Positions 63,600 to 64,000 of a stretch of DNA of 64,000 bases are shown in pieces; positions within the stretch are counted from its first letter, which is position 1, and each line of letters begins with the position of its first letter. The position numbers and the translations under genes were made by a program. The stretch comes from Ulota crispa (Eukaryota > Streptophyta > Bryopsida > Orthotrichales > Orthotrichaceae). The notes beneath the pieces are model-generated. The model worked only from the letters and a program-made list of their open reading frames with translations, did no database searches and was not told where the DNA came from. The stretch is taken from NCBI GenBank assembly GCA_963920765.1, contig OY987249.1, positions 16,712,483-16,776,482 of the forward strand, read 5' to 3'.

Positions 63600-64000
63600 T
63601 ACCTTAAGTTATACACCCTCACTCAACATAGAGGAGCAAGAATAGCACTCGATGGAAGCTGTCCCTTCGTAATTAGGTCAAAAAATCCAAAGAGCACAAG
63701 GACACACAAACGAAACAAAACAATGGAGATTCTCCACATAAAGATTGGCATATGTTACCCTGTCATGTCAATATGCTACACGCTTGTTCGCAAATACAAG
63801 GATCCAATCCAACTGGTTACCCTTGGCAAGGTAGCTGGATGCCATCCAATTCATTCAGTCCCCGGAGACCCCTACCCTAAATTAGGGTTTCACCAGCAGC
63901 CCGATACTCAGCAATCCGCGAGGCCCAGCGTCGTCAACAAAGTATCTCAATTACAGGATCAGCAAGCAAGCAAGTAGCATCATCCCCAAGCAGGTGGCAA
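63600..64000. other. Upstream intron or flank of the transporter gene
   Basis: The part from about 63820 is GC-richer than the desert. A 129-codon frame (63588-63977) starts without ATG and resembles nothing known. I searched the minus strand for the missing ROCK1 N-terminal motif (YGAQPL-like) and did not find it. Confidence 0.3.

Noticed and set aside
63700-63760. Possible ROCK1 N-terminal exon on the minus strand (LRRDSFHRVLFLLLYVE-like)
   Set aside because: Superficial similarity to the RREVIVTSSVLTCE segment, but an in-frame stop lies just before it, no acceptor is convincing, and spacing to the next exon would be three residues too long.
63588-63977. 129-codon + strand frame near the right edge
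   Set aside because: No ATG start, no homology I can recognise, and antisense to the presumed transporter 5' region.

Overview
This is a nuclear window from a plant. The evidence is the gene set (a type-2/DIR1-like lipid-transfer protein, a plant BRO1-domain protein, a RabC GTPase, a ROCK1-type nucleotide-sugar transporter), long AT-rich introns with TTTNCAG acceptors, and a dense load of plant-type MITEs (Stowaway, Tourist/Harbinger, Mutator-like). Several of the proteins read like non-flowering land-plant versions, and a moss or other bryophyte is my best guess, but the sequence alone does not prove it. I saw no bacterial, organellar, LTR-retrotransposon or virus-like coding sequence, no CRISPR array, and no tRNA or rRNA by eye.

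Layout. 1-7.1 kb: the 3' nine exons of a BRO1-domain (BROX-like) gene, + strand. 9.4-9.9 kb: a two-exon secreted lipid-transfer protein, +. 10.3-11.5 kb: a CCR4-like exonuclease/endonuclease/phosphatase (EEP) gene, -, with an odd frame break that a 47-nt GT-AG mini-intron would heal. 12-17.7 kb: MITEs and a decayed Bet v 1/SRPBCC gene. 18.7-21.2 kb: a complete RABC (Rab18) gene, +. 21.2-51 kb: a gene-poor, very AT-rich stretch of stacked non-autonomous DNA elements, TA microsatellites and one unassigned 152-codon ORF with a diverged partner 2.9 kb away. 51.3-55.4 kb: an 11-exon YbaK/ProXp-type tRNA-editing gene, -. 55.8-60.2 kb: more foldback elements. 60.6-62.7 kb: five 3' exons of a ROCK1-like UDP-GlcNAc transporter, -; its N-terminal exon was not found and probably lies beyond the right edge. 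The genes are unrelated housekeeping genes, not a pathway.

Most notable observation: the only intron of the RABC gene consists, to the base, of MITE sequence. One MITE (20105-20881, terminal motif AGGTAGG, TA target duplication) sits so that AG|GT in its terminal repeat is the splice donor and the duplicated TA plus the host AG is the acceptor. Splicing restores the uninterrupted reading ...ACT AAT AAG GAT TGC... without a residue changed. A second, larger MITE of the same terminal type (19054-20099) then landed at the donor, leaving a perfect 10-bp flanking repeat. This is what intron birth from an 'introner'-like DNA transposon should look like. At least seven more elements of this terminal type are in the window, one beginning two bases after the RABC stop codon.
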